9,497 nucleotides of DNA from Acidobacteriota bacterium (GTDB lineage: Bacteria; Acidobacteriota; Terriglobia; Terriglobales; Acidobacteriaceae), in contig JAJXZK010000405.1 of assembly GCA_021780095.1 (NCBI GenBank), forward strand, positions 1 to 9,497, written 5' to 3'. Below are positions 5,608 to 9,497 of the stretch, in pieces; positions within the stretch are counted from its first letter, which is position 1, and the number at the start of each line of letters is the position of its first letter. The notes under the pieces were generated by a model, which was not told the origin of the DNA, ran no database searches, and worked only from the letters and a program-made list of their open reading frames with translations. Both the position numbers and the translations under genes were made by a program.

Positions 5608-7213
5608 GAATCTCACTGGAAAAACTATCCTTATTTTGGCCATTCTGCTGGTGTTCGTCGGCGGCATCATTGGCATTCCCGGCGGCTTCAGTCCCGCAGC
5701 GTTGAAGCAGTCGATCACAGACCGCATCCACCTTGGACTTGACTTGAGCGGCGGCACCCACTTGATTTTGCAGGTGATGGTGGCGGAAGCGGTCGGCTCC
5801 AGCAGCGACACCGATCTGGCGCGCATTCTGACCGACCTGCAAACCTCGGGCGCGACGGGCGCGACGGCGACCAAGCCCGATCCGAAAGGTCAGCCGGGCG
5901 TGATTCGCATTACCGGCATTCCCATCGACAAAGACAGCGCAGTGCGTACTTCGCTGTCGGACCAATTTTCGACTCAGTACGACATTCAGTCGGGCGCGGA
6001 CAATTCCTACACGCTGACGATGAAGCCGTCGGTGTTGCGGGACATCGAATCGCGCGCGTTGGAGCAATCGCGAGAGACGATTTACGAGCGCATTGATCGC
6101 CTGGGTGTCAGCGAGCCGCTGGTTGAAATTTACGGGCCGGGCACGAATGAGATTCTGGTGGAGTTGCCGGGAATTGAAGATGCGGGCCGAGTGAGGGACG
6201 TGATCCAGTCCACGGCGCGACTCGAGATTCATGAAGTGCTGGGCGGTCCCTATAACGACGAACAGAGCGCGTTGCAGTCCAATGGCGGAACGTTGCCGCC
6301 GAACTCTGAGTTGCTGAAATTTGACGGCGGATCGGGAGCGGTCGGACAGTTTTATTTGCTCAACAGAATTCCAATCGTTTCCGGCACGGAATTCCGCGAT
6401 GCGCAGCCCTCGACGGACGTGAATGGACGTCCGGATGTGAGCTTTACGTTGACCACGTCCGGTGGCAACAACTTCTACAAGTACACCAGCACGAATATCG
6501 GCAAGAGCATGGCCATTGTGCTGGACAACACGGTGCGTGAAGTGGCCACGATCAATGGGGCGATTCGCGATCAGGGCGTGATTGAGGGCGGCGGCATCAC
6601 CAAAGAGGAAGCGGGGAACCTGTCGCTGATGTTGCGGACAGGCGCGCTGCCCGCCTCGATTCACTTTTTGGAAGAGCGGACCATCGGGCCGTCGCTCGGC
6701 GCCGACTCGATTCGCCACGGCGTTGAGGCTGCAGTGGGCGGCCTGCTGGCGGTGCTGATCTTCATGCTGTTCTATTACCACGGCGCCGGCATCAATGCGG
6801 ACCTGGCGCTGATCCTGAACCTGGTGATCCTGCTAGGATTTATGGGATACGCGCACGCGACACTGACGTTACCGGGCATTGCCGGAGTGATCCTCACGAT
6901 TGGTATGGGCGTCGATTCCAACGTACTGATCTTTGAGCGAATACGAGAGGAACTGCGGGCGGGAAAATCGCCCGCGGCGGCCGTCGATCAAGGGTTTGCG
7001 CATGCCTTTCAGACCATCATCGATACTCACGTGACCACCATCGTTTCAGCCGCGATTTTGTTCCTGTTTGGAACCGGTCCGGTGAAGGGATTCGCGGTGA
7101 CGCTGACGTTTGGTTTGCTGGCGAACCTGTTTACCGCGGTGTTTGTCTCGCGCGTCATCTTTGAAGCCAATCTGAATCGCCGGCAGCGGGGCGAGCCGAT
7201 TTCGATCGGCTAA
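5600..7213 (+). CDS. secD: Protein translocase subunit SecD
   Basis: SecD is an RND-family membrane protein which, with SecF, uses the proton motive force to help pull secreted proteins out of SecYEG. The 537-residue length is normal for stand-alone SecD. Membrane helix 1 is at about 9-27. The periplasmic region begins with HLGLDLSGGTHLILQV (44-59, the conserved D-GG motif) and runs to about 370, including the P1 head. It includes the conserved stretches RIDRLGVSEPLVEIYG and ILVELPGIEDAGRV. Five helices follow at about 374-391, 398-416, 424-446, 471-490 and 497-521. TM4 holds LTIGMGVDSNVLIFERIREE, with D439 corresponding to E. coli Asp519, essential for proton-driven function. ATG 5600 is the only usable start: the frame is closed by the yajC stop and contains no other ATG, GTG or TTG. 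There is no Shine-Dalgarno, so translation probably depends on coupling from upstream. Confidence 0.97.
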   Translation: MRKNLTGKTILILAILLVFVGGIIGIPGGFSPAALKQSITDRIHLGLDLSGGTHLILQVMVAEAVGSSSDTDLARILTDLQTSGATGATATKPDPKGQPGVIRITGIPIDKDSAVRTSLSDQFSTQYDIQSGADNSYTLTMKPSVLRDIESRALEQSRETIYERIDRLGVSEPLVEIYGPGTNEILVELPGIEDAGRVRDVIQSTARLEIHEVLGGPYNDEQSALQSNGGTLPPNSELLKFDGGSGAVGQFYLLNRIPIVSGTEFRDAQPSTDVNGRPDVSFTLTTSGGNNFYKYTSTNIGKSMAIVLDNTVREVATINGAIRDQGVIEGGGITKEEAGNLSLMLRTGALPASIHFLEERTIGPSLGADSIRHGVEAAVGGLLAVLIFMLFYYHGAGINADLALILNLVILLGFMGYAHATLTLPGIAGVILTIGMGVDSNVLIFERIREELRAGKSPAAAVDQGFAHAFQTIIDTHVTTIVSAAILFLFGTGPVKGFAVTLTFGLLANLFTAVFVSRVIFEANLNRRQRGEPISIG

Positions 7214-7227
7214 ACGACGAGGAGCCG

Positions 7228-7237
7228 CTGCATGCAG
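7228..7237. repeat. Perfect 10-base palindrome (CTGCATGCAG) in the secD-secF gap
   Basis: CTGCATGCAG is self-complementary and covers the ATG of the short ORF at 7232. In RNA it can form only a dimer or pair with other sequences, since no loop is left. It may be a protein-binding site or chance. Confidence 0.25.
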
Positions 7238-7276
7238 GCGCAGCCGCGGCGCAGTAGAAAAAATAAGAGCTTGTAG
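7232..7276 (+). CDS. Candidate 14-codon basic ORF ahead of secF, in frame with it
   Basis: AGGAG (7220-7224) lies 7 bases before ATG 7232, a better ribosome site than secD has. The frame encodes MQAQPRRSRKNKSL and stops at TAG 7274-7276. Six of the 14 residues are Arg or Lys. The frame is the same as that of secF, whose GTG lies six codons after the TAG. It may be a leader ORF that hands ribosomes on to secF. It may also be a relic of a longer SecF N-terminus cut by an amber codon. SecF homologues normally begin at the GTG position, which makes the relic idea less likely. Translation is not demonstrated. Confidence 0.33.
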   Translation: MQAQPRRSRKNKSL

Positions 7277-7294
7277 CAAGCATCGGAGCAAGGC

Positions 7295-8500
7295 GTGGAA
7301 TTTTTTCATGAAGTAAATATCGACTGGCTGGGGAAGAAGTGGTATTTCCTGGGCTTCTCTCTTATCTTCAGCATCGCGGGCTTGATCTCGCTCTTCTTCT
7401 GGCATGGGTTGCCGCTGGGGGTCGATTTCAAGGGCGGCACGCTCATCTACCTGAAGTTCGAACAAACGCCGGATCAGGGGCGGATTCGCAGCGCGGCCGA
7501 CCGGGTGGGCCTGCATGACGTTAGCATCGTGAGGTTTGGCCACCCGCAAGACAACGAGGTCATCGTTTCGCTTCCTGAGCGCGACACAAAAGAAACCTCT
7601 CTGGATGCTGGCCGCGTCGCGATCGTGCATACCCTGCAGCAGAATTATGCATCCAACGGAACGGCGAACACAGATAAGCTCGACGTGGACAATGCCACTC
7701 GCGAGACGCTGACAGACTTCCTGACCAAGACGGACCCGTTGCACGTTGCGAATTCGGAAACGGGAACAGTGCAGTATGGCTTGGTTGCGGACAAAATTCT
7801 GAACTACCGCGACAAGGTGCAACATGGCCTGATTGGTTCGTTTTCTGAGCTGAACGGGCAGGTAGAACCGGCGGTGGTGTCGGCACTGCAACAGGGTGCT
7901 TATTTGTCTGGGTTCACGGTACGCAACACGGAAATTGTAGGTCCGCAGGTTGGGGCGCAACTGCGGCAAAAGGCCGTGTTGGCAACGTTGTATTCGCTGG
8001 CAGGGATGCTGGTGTATCTGTGGTTCCGGTTTGAGTTGATTTATGGCGTGGCGGCTGTGGTGGCTGTGTTCCACGACACGTTGATTACGGTGGGCGCGTT
8101 CAGTTTGTCGAATCGCGAGATGACGCTGACCGTAGTGGCGGCGATCCTGACGCTGATCGGCTATTCGATGAACGACACGATCGTGGTCTTCGACCGCATT
8201 CGCGAGAATTTGAAGTTAATTCGACGCGGCACGCTCTCGGAGATCGTGAACAAGAGCATCAACCAGACGTTGAGCCGAACTGTCCTGACTTCTGGCCTGA
8301 CGTTTCTGACGGTGCTGTCCTTGTTCTTGTTTGGCGGCGAGGTGTTGAACGGATTCTCGTTTGCGCTGGTGGTTGGCATCCTGATCGGCACTTATTCCTC
8401 GATCGCGGTGGCGGCGCCGATGCTGGTGGCGTATCAGGATTGGCGTGGCAAGCGTGGCAAGGTCGCGGCGCTGCCAGCTGGAAAAAGGGCGAAGGCCTAA
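7295..8500 (+). CDS. secF: Protein translocase subunit SecF
   Basis: SecF pairs with SecD in the proton-driven accessory complex of the Sec translocon. The GTG start is supported by GGAG at 7285-7288, 6 bases upstream, and by the N-terminus FHEVNIDWLGKKWYFLGFS. Membrane helix 1 is at about 16-36, followed at once by the signature GVDFKGGT (42-49) and the periplasmic domain (about 50-222). The RND core follows: VGPQVGAQLRQKAVLATL (215-232), then VAVFHDTLITVGAFS (256-270) and GYSMNDTIVVFDRIREN (289-305). D261 and D294 are the conserved acidic positions, and INQTLSRTVLTSGLTF (322-337) follows. Further helices lie at about 337-350 and 354-378, and the C-terminus is basic. At 401 residues it is longer than E. 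coli SecF (323). Most of the extra length lies in a low-complexity polar stretch of the periplasmic part at about 95-190. The gap from secD is 81 bases. Confidence 0.97.
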   Translation: MEFFHEVNIDWLGKKWYFLGFSLIFSIAGLISLFFWHGLPLGVDFKGGTLIYLKFEQTPDQGRIRSAADRVGLHDVSIVRFGHPQDNEVIVSLPERDTKETSLDAGRVAIVHTLQQNYASNGTANTDKLDVDNATRETLTDFLTKTDPLHVANSETGTVQYGLVADKILNYRDKVQHGLIGSFSELNGQVEPAVVSALQQGAYLSGFTVRNTEIVGPQVGAQLRQKAVLATLYSLAGMLVYLWFRFELIYGVAAVVAVFHDTLITVGAFSLSNREMTLTVVAAILTLIGYSMNDTIVVFDRIRENLKLIRRGTLSEIVNKSINQTLSRTVLTSGLTFLTVLSLFLFGGEVLNGFSFALVVGILIGTYSSIAVAAPMLVAYQDWRGKRGKVAALPAGKRAKA

Positions 8501-8636
8501 CGGAAGCAAAGTTGGAGCAGTATCGCAGGAACCGATAGTGCGTCGGCCCACACCCTCCTCCGGTGACCGGCGAGCAATCGGGGAACGGTGGGGAAGCTGG
8601 GATGTTCAAGAAAGTGACCGAACCGAGAAATTTCCG

Positions 8637-8666
8637 GGAACTTTTACCCTCGTCTCCGGTGTCTAA
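8637..8666 (+). promoter_or_regulatory. ECF-sigma-type promoter for the TonB gene
   Basis: GGAACTT (8637-8643, preceded by CCG) matches the -35 of RpoE-like ECF promoters. TCTAA (8662-8666, within GTCTAA) matches the -10, with an 18-base spacer that is at the long end of the known range. The predicted start near 8672 would give a leader of about 37 bases containing the Shine-Dalgarno AGGGGG (8697-8702). A second, poorer pair lies upstream (GGAAC at 8582-8586 and GTTCAA 17 bases later). The ECF sigma factor at 332-931 is one candidate to read it, but the genome may encode others. Confidence 0.6.
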
Positions 8667-8708
8667 GGAAGAGCAAGGATTGGCGAAGAGTACGCGAGGG
8701 GGTCCGCT

Positions 8709-9431
8709 ATGTTCGAAGACAGCACATTTGAGTCGGCTAATAAGCTGAAAACAAAAAGTAAGTACTGGATGATCGCGACTGCGATTTTGAATGCAACTGT
8801 GGTCACCATTTTGATCTTGATTCCTCTTATTTATCCGGAAGCGTTGCCGAACCAGGCATTGGCAACCTTGCTGGTGGCCCCGCCGCCACCACCCCCGCCG
8901 CCGCCACCACCTCCGCCAGAGGTGAAAGTGGTGCAGGTGCATGTGCAGTCGATGGAAGATCAGTTGACCGCGCCCAGCAAAATTCCAAAGACCATCGCAA
9001 AGGTTGTAGATAAGGCACCTCCGCCGGCGACCGGCGGCGTCAGCGGAATGAGCGGTCTCGGCGGCGGAAGCGGCGAAGGTGTGATTGGCGGCATTCTGGG
9101 CAGCATGGGTAATGGTCCCGTGGTCAAGGTTGCGGCGCCGAAGAAGATCACAGTTTCGTCGGGGGTTGAAGCCAGCAAGATCATCGATCAAGTGCAGCCC
9201 ATCTATCCGCCAATTGCCAAAGCGGCTCGCATTCAGGGCACGGTTGTGTTAGCTGCAACGATTGGAAAAGCTGGATCGATTCAGGATTTGAAGGTGGTCA
9301 GCGGTCCGGCAATGTTGCAGCAGTCCGCATTGGATGCCGTGCGGCGCTGGCGGTATCGTCCTACCGTGCTGGATGGGGTACCTGTCGACGTCGACACAAC
9401 AATCAGTGTTGTTTTCACTTTGAATGAGTGA
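8709..9431 (+). CDS. TonB-family energy transducer protein
   Basis: TonB proteins carry proton-motive energy from inner-membrane ExbB/ExbD to outer-membrane receptors that import siderophores, vitamins or glycans. Of 240 residues, 1-18 are cytoplasmic and 19-42 form the membrane anchor (YWMIATAILNATVVTILILI). A run of 13 prolines spans 58-70 and begins the periplasmic linker. A Lys/Val stretch follows, then a Gly/Ser-rich hinge at 109-136. The C-terminal TonB fold is at about 153-240: IDQVQPIYPPIAKAARIQG, then GTVVLAATIGKAGSIQDLKV, then SALDAVRRWRYRPT and VPVDVDTTISVVFTL. The YPPIAKAARIQG and VRRWRYRP motifs are diagnostic. AGGGGG at 8697-8702, 6 bases before the ATG, fixes the start. It stands 208 bases after secF behind its own ECF-type promoter. 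ExbB/ExbD are not in the window. The substrate is unknown, so no tonB number is assigned. Confidence 0.92.
   Translation: MFEDSTFESANKLKTKSKYWMIATAILNATVVTILILIPLIYPEALPNQALATLLVAPPPPPPPPPPPPPEVKVVQVHVQSMEDQLTAPSKIPKTIAKVVDKAPPPATGGVSGMSGLGGGSGEGVIGGILGSMGNGPVVKVAAPKKITVSSGVEASKIIDQVQPIYPPIAKAARIQGTVVLAATIGKAGSIQDLKVVSGPAMLQQSALDAVRRWRYRPTVLDGVPVDVDTTISVVFTLNE
8878..8920 (+). repeat. Proline-codon tract (13 consecutive CCN codons)
   Basis: Thirteen consecutive proline codons (8880-8918) are spelled with mixed CCG, CCA, CCC and CCT. This gives a low-complexity pyrimidine/GC tract within the TonB gene. Mixed codons argue for selection on the protein rather than recent slippage. Such runs stall ribosomes and require elongation factor P. 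Confidence 0.8.
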
Positions 9432-9455
9432 TAACTTCGCATTCACTCGCTCAAA
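9419..9455 (+). terminator. Hairpin across the TonB stop codon, weak terminator candidate
   Basis: TTTGA (9419-9423) pairs with TCAAA (9451-9455), and GAGTG (9426-9430) pairs with CACTC (9444-9448). The two stems are separated by a symmetric 2-base internal loop, and the apical loop has 13 bases. The stem includes the stop codon TGA. No T-run follows, so it may instead modulate expression of whatever lies downstream. The remaining bases to 9497 show no gene. Confidence 0.35.
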
Positions 9456-9497
9456 ACATGTAGTAGCCCGGCAATAACCAAAGCAAGCTTATCCTTA

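Noticed and set aside
5540..6781. Long open frame (about 413 codons) antisense to secD
   Set aside because: It lies wholly opposite a clearly real secD. The translation is rich in Arg, His, Gln and Val, as expected for the shadow of a GC-rich gene, and shows no motif or ribosome site.
7046..8074. Long open frame (about 342 codons) antisense to the secD end and secF
   Set aside because: Arg/His/Gln-rich shadow of secD and secF with no recognisable domain.
8563..8748. Small ORF between secF and the TonB gene
   Set aside because: It runs over the ECF promoter and into the TonB gene in another frame, with no family resemblance.
8259..9191. Long open frame (about 310 codons) antisense to the secF end and the TonB gene
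   Set aside because: Both plus-strand genes are certain. The Trp/Arg-rich run opposite the proline tract shows it is a shadow.

Overview
The window looks like chromosomal DNA of an Acidobacteriota (Terriglobia-type) bacterium. This is an inference from style rather than a database match. The GC content is moderate to high, a tgt-yajC-secD-secF run is followed by a proline-rich TonB protein, an ECF sigma factor is paired with a small two-helix membrane protein, and there are several secreted proteins of no recognised family. No phage, transposase, CRISPR or tRNA signal was seen.

Layout. At the left edge (1-174, minus) lies the start of a small membrane protein with a strong ribosome-binding site. 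Divergent from it, an ECF sigma factor (332-931) overlaps by 4 bases a cysteine-free two-helix membrane protein (928-1320) that is a candidate anti-sigma partner. A 278-base gap with a tight hairpin follows. Then come three separate genes for exported proteins of unknown function (1599-2222, 2542-3126, 3232-3732), the first resembling the beta-strand segment seen in TrbI/VirB10-like proteins. A 44-base palindromic REP-like element (3747-3790) separates them from the housekeeping block.

The housekeeping block is tgt (3853-5007, queuosine tRNA modification), yajC (5231-5545), secD (5600-7213) and secF (7295-8500). YajC, SecD and SecF form the accessory complex of the SecYEG translocon, and the three exported proteins plus the TonB protein would be among its clients. 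The spacers here carry unusual small ORFs. A 21-codon ORF starts on the yajC stop and ends just inside secD, which lacks its own Shine-Dalgarno. A 14-codon basic ORF with a good Shine-Dalgarno sits in frame ahead of secF.

At the right end a TonB-family energy transducer (8709-9431) with a run of 13 prolines is preceded by a convincing ECF-type promoter (GGAACTT ... TCTAA), so envelope-stress or ECF control of this gene is likely. ExbB/ExbD partners, if present, would lie beyond the window.

The most interesting points are the small ORFs that may couple translation within the sec genes, the ECF promoter before the TonB gene, the REP-like palindrome beside tgt, and mutually exclusive hairpins between tgt and yajC. 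No clearly novel multi-gene system is visible.
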